Assembly: GCF_011806385.1 (NCBI RefSeq)
Contig: NZ_JAATOX010000032.1
Span: 1 to 33,369 of the forward strand
Reading direction: 5' to 3'
DNA length: 33,369 nucleotides
Source of the DNA: Phaeobacter sp. HF9A
Lineage (GTDB): Bacteria > Pseudomonadota > Alphaproteobacteria > Rhodobacterales > Rhodobacteraceae
Shown in pieces: positions 16,956-25,441 of this stretch (its first letter is position 1; each line of letters begins with the position of its first letter). The notes beneath the pieces were generated by a model. That model saw only the letters and a list, made by a program, of their open reading frames with translations. It was not told the DNA's origin and ran no database searches. Position numbers and translations under genes: made by a program.

Positions 16956-18632
16956 ATGAGCTACAAGAGTGACATTGAGATCGCCCGCGAGGCGAACAAG
17001 CTCCCGATCCTCGAGATCGGTGCCAAATTGGGCATGAAGACCGAAGACCTGCTGCCCTACGGCCACGACAAGGCCAAGGTCAGCCAGGAGTTCATCAACT
17101 CCGTGCAGGGCAAAGAAGACGGTAAACTGATTCTGGTGACCGCGATCAACCCGACCCCGGCGGGCGAAGGTAAAACCACCACCACTGTGGGTTTGGGCGA
17201 CGGTCTGAACCGCATCGGCAAGAACGCGATGATCTGCATCCGCGAAGCCTCCCTCGGGCCGAACTTCGGCATGAAGGGCGGCGCAGCGGGCGGCGGCATG
17301 GCACAGATCGTGCCGATGGAGGAAATGAACCTCCACTTCACCGGCGACTTCCACGCGATCACCTCCGCGCACTCGCTGCTGTCGGCGATGCTCGACAACC
17401 ACATCTACTGGGGCAACGAGTGCGAAATCGACGTGCGTCGCGTCGTGTGGCGTCGTGTGGTCGACATGAACGACCGCGCCCTGCGTCAGATCACCGCCTC
17501 GCTGGGTGGCGTCTCCAACGGCTTCCCGCGCGAAACCGGTTTTGACATCACCGTGGCCTCCGAAGTGATGGCGATCCTCTGCCTCGCCAACGACCTCAAG
17601 GATCTGGAAAAGCGTCTGGGCGACATCATCGTGGCCTACCGCCGCGACAAAACCCCGGTTTACTGCCGCGACATCAAGGCAGAAGGCGCGATGACCGTCC
17701 TGCTGAAAGACGCGATGCAGCCGAACCTGGTGCAGACCCTGGAAAACAACCCGGCCTTTGTGCACGGCGGCCCCTTCGCCAACATCGCACATGGCTGTAA
17801 CTCCGTGATCGCAACCAAGACCGCGCTGAAACTGGCTGACTTTGTGGTCACCGAAGCAGGCTTTGGCGCCGACCTCGGCGCCGAGAAGTTCATGAACATC
17901 AAGTGCCGCAAGGCGGGTATCGCACCCTCCGCCGTGGTGCTGGTCGCCACTGTGCGCGCGATGAAAATGAACGGCGGTGTGGCCAAGGCCGATCTCGGCG
18001 GCGAAAACGTCGACGCGGTGAAAAACGGCTGCGCCAACCTGGGTCGCCACATCGAGAACGTCAAATCCTTCGGCGTGCCGGTTGTTGTCGCCATCAACCA
18101 CTTCGTCACCGACACCGATGCCGAAGTTGAAGCGGTCAAGGAATACTGCGCCACCCATGGCGTCGAAGCCGTTCTGTCACGTCACTGGGAACTGGGCTCC
18201 GAAGGCTCTGCTCCGCTGGCGGAAAAAGTGGTCGAACTGGTCGAAGGCGGCTCTGCCAACTTCTCGCCGATCTACCCCGACGAGATGCCGCTGTTCGAGA
18301 AAATCGAAACCATCGCCAAGCGCATCTACCGCGCCGACGAGGTTCTGGCCGACCAGAAGATCCGCAACCAGCTGAAAGAATGGGAAGCAGCGGGCTATGG
18401 CAACTTGCCGGTCTGCATGGCGAAAACCCAATATTCCTTCACCACCGACCCGAACCGTCGCGGCGCGCCGACCGGCCACTCCGTGCCGGTGCGTGAAGTG
18501 CGCCTCTCGGCGGGCGCGGGCTTCATCGTGGTTGTCTGCGGCGAGATCATGACCATGCCGGGCCTGCCGCGCACCCCGGCGGCGGAAAGCATCCGCCTGA
18601 ATGACGAAGGCCTGATCGAAGGCTTGTTCTAA
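16956..18632 (+). CDS. fhs: Formate--tetrahydrofolate ligase
   Basis: A 558-residue enzyme that makes 10-formyl-THF from formate, THF and ATP. The ATP-binding loop is TPAGEGKT (residues 67-74), followed by the family stretch [19 protein letters not shown] and by [17 protein letters not shown]. The [16 protein letters not shown]-like segment appears as [17 protein letters not shown]. Codon choice is strongly biased to C-ending codons, more than in its neighbours, as expected of a highly expressed gene. AGGAACC precedes the ATG. With folD downstream it forms a one-carbon pathway linking formate to methylene-THF. The 195-base leader upstream contains no riboswitch I can recognise. Confidence 0.98.
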   Translation: MSYKSDIEIAREANKLPILEIGAKLGMKTEDLLPYGHDKAKVSQEFINSVQGKEDGKLILVTAINPTPAGEGKTTTTVGLGDGLNRIGKNAMICIREASLGPNFGMKGGAAGGGMAQIVPMEEMNLHFTGDFHAITSAHSLLSAMLDNHIYWGNECEIDVRRVVWRRVVDMNDRALRQITASLGGVSNGFPRETGFDITVASEVMAILCLANDLKDLEKRLGDIIVAYRRDKTPVYCRDIKAEGAMTVLLKDAMQPNLVQTLENNPAFVHGGPFANIAHGCNSVIATKTALKLADFVVTEAGFGADLGAEKFMNIKCRKAGIAPSAVVLVATVRAMKMNGGVAKADLGGENVDAVKNGCANLGRHIENVKSFGVPVVVAINHFVTDTDAEVEAVKEYCATHGVEAVLSRHWELGSEGSAPLAEKVVELVEGGSANFSPIYPDEMPLFEKIETIAKRIYRADEVLADQKIRNQLKEWEAAGYGNLPVCMAKTQYSFTTDPNRRGAPTGHSVPVREVRLSAGAGFIVVVCGEIMTMPGLPRTPAAESIRLNDEGLIEGLF

Positions 18633-18649
18633 GGTCTGAAATAGGCAAC

Positions 18650-18687
18650 CTGCGGCCCGGGGATCCTTCCCGGGCCGCAGGAGTTTT
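18650..18687 (+). terminator. Strong hairpin after fhs, terminator or attenuator
   Basis: CTGCGGCCCGGG (18650-18661) pairs perfectly over 12 bases with CCCGGGCCGCAG (18669-18680) around a 7-base loop. GAGTTTTA follows, so the T-run is short and offset. The 3' edge of the stem overlaps AGGAG (18679-18683), a possible ribosome-binding site for the chorismate mutase gene. Partial read-through is plausible. Confidence 0.6.
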
Positions 18688-18695
18688 AAGAGACG

Positions 18696-19001
18696 ATGAC
18701 CTACCGCAAACCGCCGCAAGACTGTGCCGATATGGCCGAGCTGCGTCAGGCGATCGACGCCATCGACGTGGAACTGGTGAAACTGCTTCGGGATCGTGCG
18801 GACTATATCGACCGCGCCGTGACCCTGAAGCGCGCCAACGGCTGGCCTGCGCGCATTCACTCCCGGGTGGAGGAGGTCATCACCAACGTGTGTCGGACCG
18901 CCGAGGCAGAGGGGCTGGATCCCGAGCTTGTCGAGGGCCTCTGGCGCGATATGGTGAATTGGTCGATCACCCGCGAGGCGCGGGAGATCCCGGAGACTTA
19001 A
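18696..19001 (+). CDS. Chorismate mutase, AroQ type
   Basis: A 101-residue all-helical protein matching the stand-alone AroQ chorismate mutases, which convert chorismate to prephenate. The family start LRQAIDAIDVELVKLLRDRADYI covers helix 1. A lysine and arginines (TLKRANG, ARIHSRVEEVI) follow in the positions that bind the substrate carboxylates. The C-terminal helix has WSITREARE, where E. coli has a glutamine at the active site; a Glu is found in other mutases such as yeast. An isochorismate-pyruvate lyase is less likely. It sits between fhs and folD on the same strand, 42 bases before folD. Confidence 0.83.
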   Translation: MTYRKPPQDCADMAELRQAIDAIDVELVKLLRDRADYIDRAVTLKRANGWPARIHSRVEEVITNVCRTAEAEGLDPELVEGLWRDMVNWSITREAREIPET

Positions 19002-19043
19002 ACAGGGGCGTGTTGGTCCCTGACCCTGAAAAGGAACGAAGCA

Positions 19044-19934
19044 ATGGCAGCAGAACTCATCGACGGCAAGGCCTTTGCGGCCAAGGTCCGTGGCAAGGTC
19101 GCCGAACATGTGGCGCGTCTGAAGGAAGAACACGACATCACCCCCGGTCTGGCGGTGGTTCTGGTGGGCGAGGACCCGGCCAGCCAGGTCTATGTGCGCT
19201 CCAAGGGCAAGCAGACCGTCGAGGTCGGCATGAACTCCTATGAGCACAAGCTCGACGTTGACACCTCCGAGGCGGATCTGCTGGCGCTGATCGACCAGCT
19301 CAACAACGATCCGGCCGTGCATGGCATCCTGGTGCAGCTGCCGCTGCCCAAACATCTGGACGAAGATCTGGTGATCAATTCGATCGCGCCGGAAAAGGAC
19401 GTGGACGGGTTTCACATCTCCAACGTCGGCCTGCTGGGGACCGGGCAGAAATCCATGGTGCCCTGCACGCCGCTGGGCTGCCTGATGATGCTGCGTGACT
19501 ATCATGGCTCCCTGTCCGGCATGGATGCGGTTGTCATTGGTCGCTCCAATATCGTTGGCAAGCCGATGGCGCAGCTCCTGCTGGGGGACAGCTGCACCGT
19601 CACCATCGCGCATAGCCGCACCAAGGATCTGCCCGATGTTGTGCGTCGCGCCGATATCGTGGTGGCCGCCGTTGGCCGCCCGGAAATGGTGCCTGGTGAC
19701 TGGATCAAGGAAGGCGCCACCGTGATCGACGTGGGCATCAACCGCGTCGAACGGGACGGCAAAAACAAGCTGGTGGGGGACGTGGATTTCGCCTCCGCCT
19801 CCGAGCGCGCTGGCGCGATCACCCCTGTTCCCGGCGGTGTGGGTCCGATGACCATCGCCTGTCTTCTGGCCAATACGGTGACCGCCTGCTGCCGCGCCAA
19901 CAAGCTGGCGGAGCCGGAAGGGCTGACCGCCTGA
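19044..19934 (+). CDS. folD: Bifunctional methylene-THF dehydrogenase/methenyl-THF cyclohydrolase
   Basis: A 296-residue FolD that interconverts 5,10-methylene-THF and 10-formyl-THF using NADP. Family features in order: YVRSKGKQ (Tyr and Lys of the active site), [20 protein letters not shown], the Rossmann nucleotide-binding [17 protein letters not shown], and the C-terminal signature [19 protein letters not shown] precedes the ATG. It works directly downstream of Fhs, taking 10-formyl-THF towards methylene-THF. A repeat-like sequence and a terminator follow the stop. Confidence 0.97.
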   Translation: MAAELIDGKAFAAKVRGKVAEHVARLKEEHDITPGLAVVLVGEDPASQVYVRSKGKQTVEVGMNSYEHKLDVDTSEADLLALIDQLNNDPAVHGILVQLPLPKHLDEDLVINSIAPEKDVDGFHISNVGLLGTGQKSMVPCTPLGCLMMLRDYHGSLSGMDAVVIGRSNIVGKPMAQLLLGDSCTVTIAHSRTKDLPDVVRRADIVVAAVGRPEMVPGDWIKEGATVIDVGINRVERDGKNKLVGDVDFASASERAGAITPVPGGVGPMTIACLLANTVTACCRANKLAEPEGLTA

Positions 19935-19951
19935 GCGGCGCAGATGCGCCG

Positions 19952-19986
19952 CGGCCTCCGGCGGGGATATTTTGGAAAAGATGAAA
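19952..19986 (+). repeat. Candidate dispersed Rhodobacterales intergenic repeat
   Basis: The segment GCCTCCGGCGGGGATATTTT continuing to GGAAAAGATGAAAG lies between the folD stop and its terminator. I recall close variants (CCTCCGGCGGGxxTATTT with an AAGATGAA tail) in many intergenic regions of Roseobacter-group genomes. Only one copy is seen in this window, so calling it a repeat rests on outside knowledge. Confidence 0.45.
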
Positions 19987-19988
19987 GA

Positions 19989-20015
19989 ACGGCGTCCCTT
20001 GTGGGGCGCCGTTTT
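19989..20015 (+). terminator. Rho-independent terminator after folD
   Basis: ACGGCGTCCC (19989-19998) pairs with GGGGCGCCGT (20003-20012) around TTGT, with one G-U pair, and the T-run TTTT ends at 20015. It lies 13 bases from the stop of the converging minus-strand ATPase gene and may work weakly in that direction too. Confidence 0.78.
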
Positions 20016-20027
20016 GCATAGCCGAGG

Positions 20028-21335
20028 CTATTTCACGATCACCTCGTCGCGGACAAACATATTGGCCCAGGCCCGGTCGATCAGCTCTGGCGACATCTGA
20101 TAGGGGATGCCTTCGAACTCGCAGATGGAGATCATCTGGTCGATCAGGTAGACCGGCTGATAATTGGCATAGATATTGCCGATCATCGGGTATTTGTTCT
20201 TCAGCAGATGCACCAGCGCGGCCTCGTCCAGGGGCATGCCCTTCTTGCGCGCCACCATGGCAAAGATCTTGAGGAAGTTTTCCTGATCCGGCCCGTCGAT
20301 CTTGATCTTGAAAAAGATCCGGCGCAGGGCGGCCTGGTCGAAGATCTCGTTGGGGTGAAAGTTGGTCGAGAAGATCACCAGCGTGTCGAAGGGGACTTCG
20401 AATTTCTCGCCCGATTGCAAGGCGAGGATGTCGCGGCTCTCTTCCAGCGGCACGATCCAGCGGTTGACCAGCGCCTGCGGGCTTTCGGCCTGACGGCCAA
20501 GGTCGTCTACGATGAAGATACCGCCGGTGGATTTGAGTTGCAGCGGCGCCTGATAGGTGCGGGCGGTCGGGTTGTAGACCAGATCCAGCATCGACAGCGA
20601 GAGCTCGCCGCCGGTGACCACGGTGGGGCGCTCGCAGCAGACGTAGCGTTCGTCAAAACGCCGGTGTTTGCGCAGCGCATTCGGGTCTTCCTCGCCGGTC
20701 TCGACGGCGGTGTGCACGATCGGGTCATAGACGGTGATCACCTGACCCGCGTATTCGATCGCGCGCGGCACATAGACCCGATCCCCCAGCGCATCGCGGA
20801 TGCCGTTGGAGATCGAGGATTTCCCGTTCCCCGGCGGGCCATACATCAGGATCGAGCGCCCGGCGCTGACCGCAGGGCCCAGGTGATCGAGCAGGCTGTC
20901 GGGCAGGATCAGATGCCCCATGGCGGCCGTCAGCTGCTGGCGGGTCACCATGATATTGCGGATGGACTGGCGTTTGACCTGTTCGCTGTAGACATCCAGC
21001 GGCACCGGCATAGCGCCGAAGTATTCCGACTGCGCGAGCGCGTCCTGTGCCCGGGCCTTGCCCGCATCGGTGAGCTGATAGCCCATCTCGGTGCCGGAGT
21101 TGGCGTTGAGCGTGCCGGTGGCCTCCAGCAGCTTCTGGTCGCGCGCCATGTCCACCAATTCCTGCGTCACTGAGGCGGGCAGGCAGATCGCAGAGGAGAG
21201 CTCGGTCACCGTGTGAAGCGTCTTGCGAAAGATCGTCTTCAGCAGAATGTCGCGCATCATCACCAGCGGCAATTGCATCTCCGCCAACCCTTTGGGCGGG
21301 GGAGGGGCGATGACGGTCATGTTCTGCATATTCAT
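20028..21335 (-). CDS. AAA+ ATPase at the end of the tad locus, role unknown
   Basis: A 435-residue P-loop protein. The N-terminal ~160 residues include a helical, winged-helix-like part (about 30-90, with LLEATGTLNANSGTEMGYQLTDAGK). The ATPase domain has Walker A GPPGNGKS (166-173) and a Walker B-like GIFIVDDLGRQ with Asp-Asp in place of the usual Asp-Glu. VIFSTNFHPNEIFDQAALRRIFFKI matches a sensor 1 and arginine-finger region. It resembles MoxR-like or general AAA+ ATPases rather than a pilus motor such as TadA. The ATG at 21335 was chosen over 21377 because AAAGAGG precedes it. It is downstream of the prepilin peptidase after a 142-base gap, same strand. Any role in pilus assembly is inference. 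Confidence 0.82.
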   Translation of the reverse strand: MNMQNMTVIAPPPPKGLAEMQLPLVMMRDILLKTIFRKTLHTVTELSSAICLPASVTQELVDMARDQKLLEATGTLNANSGTEMGYQLTDAGKARAQDALAQSEYFGAMPVPLDVYSEQVKRQSIRNIMVTRQQLTAAMGHLILPDSLLDHLGPAVSAGRSILMYGPPGNGKSSISNGIRDALGDRVYVPRAIEYAGQVITVYDPIVHTAVETGEEDPNALRKHRRFDERYVCCERPTVVTGGELSLSMLDLVYNPTARTYQAPLQLKSTGGIFIVDDLGRQAESPQALVNRWIVPLEESRDILALQSGEKFEVPFDTLVIFSTNFHPNEIFDQAALRRIFFKIKIDGPDQENFLKIFAMVARKKGMPLDEAALVHLLKNKYPMIGNIYANYQPVYLIDQMISICEFEGIPYQMSPELIDRAWANMFVRDEVIVK

Positions 21336-21477
21336 GTGAAAAAGGGCCTCTTTCGGAACGCCTGGGAGGTCAGGCATGTTGGAAAGAGACTATTCAACAC
21401 TGTGGCAAGACCACGGCAGGCTTGCATCATTTCCGCGAAGAGCGCGGGGGATTTTCAGGAATTTTCCGACAGGTGGC

Positions 21478-21975
21478 TCAGGCGCTGCCAAAGGCGGCGA
21501 GGCAGAGATAAATCGCCAATGTCGCGCCAAGGCACAGCCCCATCGGGAATTTCTTGCCCGCCTCCCAGCTCTTCCAGTCCGGCGCGAGGCGGCGCAGGGG
21601 GCTGTGGCGCGCGATCCGATGCGCGATGAAGCCGACGATCAGCGTGATGGCAAAGATCATGCCAAGATCGCTCAGATCGGCAACGGCCACATAGGGCGCG
21701 GCGGCACCGGCGAATTTTGCATCCCCCGCACCGATCAGGCTAAGCGCATACATCAAAAAGCCGATCACGAGGCCAATGGGCAGATGCAGCAACTGCCAGC
21801 CATAATCGGCCCAGCTGGGCATCACCAGAAGGCCCAGCAGCACATAGACCGCGCCCAGGGCATCCACGCACCAATTGGGGATGCGCATGCTGCGCAGGTC
21901 GGTCAGCGCCGCAACGGCACAGAGCGGCAACACGAAGGGCAAGAACCAGAGCGCGGCCTCAGCGGGAAATTGCAT
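21478..21975 (-). CDS. A24-family prepilin peptidase (TadV/CpaA-like)
   Basis: A 165-residue inner-membrane aspartic peptidase of the short type that processes Flp pilins. The two expected catalytic aspartates are visible: Asp26 in LTDLRSMRIPN and Asp85 in GAGDAK. About five or six membrane segments surround them. It lacks the N-terminal methyltransferase domain of the larger PilD enzymes, as is normal for TadV. It should cleave the two pilins at the right end of the locus after the Gly of their SGAV and DGAV motifs. The gap to the preceding TPR gene is 12 bases. Confidence 0.88.
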   Translation of the reverse strand: MQFPAEAALWFLPFVLPLCAVAALTDLRSMRIPNWCVDALGAVYVLLGLLVMPSWADYGWQLLHLPIGLVIGFLMYALSLIGAGDAKFAGAAAPYVAVADLSDLGMIFAITLIVGFIAHRIARHSPLRRLAPDWKSWEAGKKFPMGLCLGATLAIYLCLAAFGSA

Positions 21976-21987
21976 GGGATGCGCCTA

Positions 21988-22839
21988 TCAGCCGTTTTCC
22001 AAGGCCGCCAGCGCCCGGGCTGCGGCGTCGAAATGTTGCGGGTGGGTTTCAATGGCTTCGCGCAGCAGGCCTTCGCCGATGCTGACGTCGCCCTGTTTCA
22101 CCGCCGAGAGCGCCATCGTGTGCAAGAGCTGCGCCCGTTCGGTCTGGGTCATGGCGATCACCGGCAGGCTGTAGTTGCGCTGCGCCCCGCGCGCCAGAAC
22201 CAGGTTGTTCTTGGCGGTGAACAGGTTCGGATCCTGCCGCAGGGCCTCGCCGAACAGCCGCTCCGCCTCGCGGTAATCACCGCGCGTCAGCTTGGAGTAG
22301 CCCCAGTTGTTGAGCACCCCGGCGGGTTTTGTGGTCAGGCCAATGGCGGTCTCGTAGAAACTATCGGCGGCTTTCCAGTTTTCCTCGGAATCGGCGACCA
22401 TGGCTTCGAGCCGATAGCGTTTGAAGGTCTCATGGGTCGGCGGAACGGTGTCGAGCACCTGTTTGGCCGTGTCCCAATTGTTGTTGCGGATCATCGCATC
22501 GGCGAGGTTGACCTTGTCGTCAGCCGTCGCATCGGGCAGCGAGGCGACCCGCTCCCAGGCCGCCTGGGCCTCGGTGTAGCGTTTGGCACGGATCAGGGAG
22601 GTGGCCAGCCCGCGGTTGAGATCAATCCGTCCGGGGGTTTCGGTCACGCTGCGCTGGAAATAGCTCACCGCCTCATTCGGGTCGGCGCTGCTGAGGATGA
22701 CGCTGTTGAGATTGCTTTCATCAACGACATTGACGTCCTGAAGCGCCCGCTCGACGGCGTCCTTGTCAATTTCCTTGCTGCACGACGCCAGGGTCAGTGC
22801 CCCGACCAGCCCTGCGGACAAAAGAACCATATGGCGCAT
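21988..22839 (-). CDS. TPR lipoprotein of the tad locus (TadD-like, second copy)
   Basis: A 283-residue predicted lipoprotein. The signal sequence ends in the lipobox LTLASC, with Cys20. The rest is helical with TPR-type repeats, for example NEAVSYFQRSVTETPGRIDLNRGLA, a further repeat around YTEAQAAWERVASLPDA, and REAERLFGEALRQDPNLFTAKNNL. TadD-type TPR lipoproteins are needed for secretin or pilus assembly in Tad systems. It follows a smaller TPR lipoprotein by 33 bases; the two may be diverged paralogues. Which of them is the functional TadD cannot be told from sequence. Confidence 0.83.
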   Translation of the reverse strand: MRHMVLLSAGLVGALTLASCSKEIDKDAVERALQDVNVVDESNLNSVILSSADPNEAVSYFQRSVTETPGRIDLNRGLATSLIRAKRYTEAQAAWERVASLPDATADDKVNLADAMIRNNNWDTAKQVLDTVPPTHETFKRYRLEAMVADSEENWKAADSFYETAIGLTTKPAGVLNNWGYSKLTRGDYREAERLFGEALRQDPNLFTAKNNLVLARGAQRNYSLPVIAMTQTERAQLLHTMALSAVKQGDVSIGEGLLREAIETHPQHFDAAARALAALENG

Positions 22840-22872
22840 GTGAGTGCGTCCTTTTCTGCTCTGCCTCTGGCA

Positions 22873-23478
22873 TTATGGTGTCGTTTGAAGGAGGTAGCTG
22901 CCACCGCCCCGGCGCACCAATTTATATTCGCTGCCTATCGCGTCATTATGCCCGGGATTGTCAAGATTTTCGAGTGCCAGGCGCAAATTATCGCGAATTG
23001 CGTCACTTTGGCCATTGTCCAGCGCATAGGCCCGACGCAGGATCTGTTCGGCCTCCGGGTATTGGCCGCTTTCCATCAGCACGATGCCCAGGTTGTTGAG
23101 CGCTTCGGGCCAGTTGGGTTCTTCTTTCAGCGCGCGGCGCAGCAGGGTTTCGGCCTGTCCCAAACGGCCAAGCCCAAGGTTCGCCGTTCCGAGGCTGGAG
23201 AGCACCTCCGGCGTCAGCCCCTGTTCCAGCGCGGCGCGGTTGAAGGCGTCGATCGCCAGCTCATATTGGCCCGCCGCCATCAGCCGGTGGCCGACCTCCA
23301 TGCCGCTGACGGCCTCGGCCCGGTGATCCACGCCCGGTGCCCAGACGCCCTCTGTGTCGGGGGCTTTCAACCCGTTTCCTGTTCCCGCAACGCAAGCCGC
23401 CATCAGTACGCATGCACTGATGGCGACCGCAGGTGGGAACAGGCTGAAAAGGTGGGTGCGCCTGCTCCAAAACGTCAT
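22873..23478 (-). CDS. tadD: TPR lipoprotein of the tad locus (TadD-like)
   Basis: A 201-residue predicted lipoprotein with a basic N-terminus and lipobox VLMAAC (Cys29). At least three TPR units follow: GHRLMAAGQYELAIDAFNRA, SSLGTANLGLGRLGQAETLL and NNLGIVLMESGQYPEAEQIL. The size and place directly after tadC match TadD. TadD is an outer-membrane or periplasmic assembly factor that supports secretin multimerisation in other Tad systems. The gap from the tadC stop is ten bases, so co-transcription is near certain. Confidence 0.83.
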   Translation of the reverse strand: MTFWSRRTHLFSLFPPAVAISACVLMAACVAGTGNGLKAPDTEGVWAPGVDHRAEAVSGMEVGHRLMAAGQYELAIDAFNRAALEQGLTPEVLSSLGTANLGLGRLGQAETLLRRALKEEPNWPEALNNLGIVLMESGQYPEAEQILRRAYALDNGQSDAIRDNLRLALENLDNPGHNDAIGSEYKLVRRGGGSYLLQTTP

Positions 23479-23488
23479 TTGATTTGCC

Positions 23489-24463
23489 TTACTGTTGTCC
23501 CAGCTTGGTGATGGTCTCCACCGATGGGCCGACCAGGATGATCAGCAGCGGTGGCACGGTCAGCCCCATTGTCGCAAGGGTCATTTTGGTTGGCAACTTG
23601 TTTGCGGCCTCTTCGGCACGCATGACGCGTTTGTCTCGCATCTCGCTGGCATAGACCCGCAGCGCATCGGCGATCGAGGTCCCGAAGGTGGCCGATTGGA
23701 TCATCACGGTCACAAAGGAGGACACATCGAGCACGCCGCAGCGGGTGGCCATGTCGCGCATGACCTTGTCTTTCTCCTTGCCGGCCTTCATCTCATAGGC
23801 GACGACTTCGAATTCTTCGGCCAGTTCGGGATAGGAGGTCTTTAGCTCCGCGGCCACACGCACAATGGCCTGATCCAGCGATTGCCCCGCCTCGACGCAG
23901 ACCAACATCATGTCCAGCGCATCTGGAAAGGCGCGGGTGATGGCCTGCTTGCGTTCCTCGATCCGGCGGGTGACCCAGTATTTCGGCATGAAATAACAGG
24001 CGGCAGCGGGGCCGATAATGCGGATCACCAGGTCCTGCGTGCTGAACTCGACGCCCGGATTCATGCCGTAGATATAAAACAGCCCAAGCCCAAGCCCGAG
24101 CAGCCCGAGCGCAAACTGCGCAAAGTGAAACAGCCGCACCGCGTCCTTGGACTGATAGCCGGCCTGGCGCAGCTTCAGCTCCATCGCCGAGAGCTCCTCG
24201 GCGTTCTGGGGCTCCAGGAAGTTGGCGAATTTCTGCAATTGTTCGTTGCGGTTGGCCTGGCGCAGCCGCTCCTTGCGCGGGGTATTGGCGTTGCTCTGAT
24301 CAAGGCTGCGCTGGAGCTTTTTCAGCGGGTCTTCGGGCTGGTTCATCATCATCGCAATAGCGATGACCACCAGCAGCAGACCGGCAAAGCCAAGCGCCAT
24401 CAAAGGTCCGAATTCGCCGAACTGCGCGACAAGCAGGTCATTAAGATAGCTGAGCGGATTCAT
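23489..24463 (-). CDS. tadC: Tad pilus inner-membrane platform protein TadC
   Basis: A 324-residue type II secretion system F-domain protein. An N-terminal membrane helix (about residues 20-40) is followed by a charged cytoplasmic segment, two helices near 115-155, and the conserved cytoplasmic F domain with FPDALDMMLVCVEAGQSLDQAI. A final helix (MTLATMGLTVPPLLIILVGPS) lies at the C-terminus. With TadB it forms the inner-membrane platform on which the TadA ATPase acts. It starts nine bases after tadB. Confidence 0.93.
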   Translation of the reverse strand: MNPLSYLNDLLVAQFGEFGPLMALGFAGLLLVVIAIAMMMNQPEDPLKKLQRSLDQSNANTPRKERLRQANRNEQLQKFANFLEPQNAEELSAMELKLRQAGYQSKDAVRLFHFAQFALGLLGLGLGLFYIYGMNPGVEFSTQDLVIRIIGPAAACYFMPKYWVTRRIEERKQAITRAFPDALDMMLVCVEAGQSLDQAIVRVAAELKTSYPELAEEFEVVAYEMKAGKEKDKVMRDMATRCGVLDVSSFVTVMIQSATFGTSIADALRVYASEMRDKRVMRAEEAANKLPTKMTLATMGLTVPPLLIILVGPSVETITKLGQQ

Positions 24464-24472
24464 GACGTGTCC

Positions 24473-25441
24473 TCAGACCTTAATATTTGTGAGCATGCGC
24501 ATCACAAAGAGGTTGGCGGTCAGCATGCCGCCAACGATGAAACAGCAGGGAATGAACCAGGGATGATCAATGACCCCGTCATAATAATGCGGGTCGTTGA
24601 ACAGGGTGAAGCCAAGGCAAAACAGCGGAAAACCAGAGAGGAACTTGCCCGACCACTGCGCCTCGGCGGTGATCGCCTTGACGCGCCGAAACAGGCGAAA
24701 CCGCGAGCGGATAACCTTTGCAAGACCCGCAAGCACCTCGGCGAGGTTGCCCCCGGATTGCTGCTGAATGGTCACCGCCACCGCGAGGAACTGCAAATCC
24801 TGCATGTCCAGCCGCTGCGCCATTTCCTTCAGCGCCTCGCCGACATCTCGGCCATAGGCGCATTCATCGGCGATAATGCCGAATTCGGTGGCCAGCGGGT
24901 CTTGGGATTCCTTGGCAACGATCTGGATCGCCGAAGAAAACGGATGCCCGACCCGCAGGCTTCGCACCATCAGCTCGACCCCATCGGGGAGCTGCTCCTC
25001 GATCAGCGCCATCCGGGTCTTGGCCTTCTTGTTGACCCAGAAGAACACCCCGCCAACGCCGATCACGATCGAGGCCAGCGTGCGCACCGGCGCAGCGGTC
25101 TGCGTGCCGACGCTCAGGCCGACAAAGGCAAAGACCGACACCCCCGCCATGATCATGATCAGCTGGCGTGGTGTAAAGGCGATCGCCGCCTTCTGCGCCC
25201 GTTCCGCCAAGAGCGAATAGAGCGGGATCGAGCGCGATTTCAGGTGCTGCTGCATCTCCTTGCGGAGCTGTTCCAGCACTTGTTCCCGGTTGCCGCCCTT
25301 CTCCAGCATCTCCAGCCGGCGATTCACCCGGCTGTTGAGGTTGATCGACTTGCCAAAGGTCACAAGATAGAGCCCCTCGACCAGAACCAGGACCCCGATG
25401 AAGATCAGCCCATAAATGAGCGGTTCCATTCCGATTTGCAT
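24473..25441 (-). CDS. tadB: Tad pilus inner-membrane platform protein TadB
   Basis: A 322-residue F-domain protein. An N-terminal helix (LIYGLIFIGVLVLVEGLYLV) is followed by a basic cytoplasmic loop, two close helices near 90-125, and the F domain with QLPDGVELMVRSLRVGHPFSSAIQ and later QQQSGGNLAEVLAGLAKVIR. Two C-terminal helices close it. It partners TadC. Its ATG overlaps the TGA of the TadA/CpaF gene by one base, so the three are translationally coupled. Confidence 0.93.
   Translation of the reverse strand: MQIGMEPLIYGLIFIGVLVLVEGLYLVTFGKSINLNSRVNRRLEMLEKGGNREQVLEQLRKEMQQHLKSRSIPLYSLLAERAQKAAIAFTPRQLIMIMAGVSVFAFVGLSVGTQTAAPVRTLASIVIGVGGVFFWVNKKAKTRMALIEEQLPDGVELMVRSLRVGHPFSSAIQIVAKESQDPLATEFGIIADECAYGRDVGEALKEMAQRLDMQDLQFLAVAVTIQQQSGGNLAEVLAGLAKVIRSRFRLFRRVKAITAEAQWSGKFLSGFPLFCLGFTLFNDPHYYDGVIDHPWFIPCCFIVGGMLTANLFVMRMLTNIKV

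Noticed and set aside
21376-23511. 711-residue plus-strand open frame
   Set aside because: Covers the prepilin peptidase and two TPR lipoproteins on the opposite strand, which have signal sequences and motifs; the plus frame has none.
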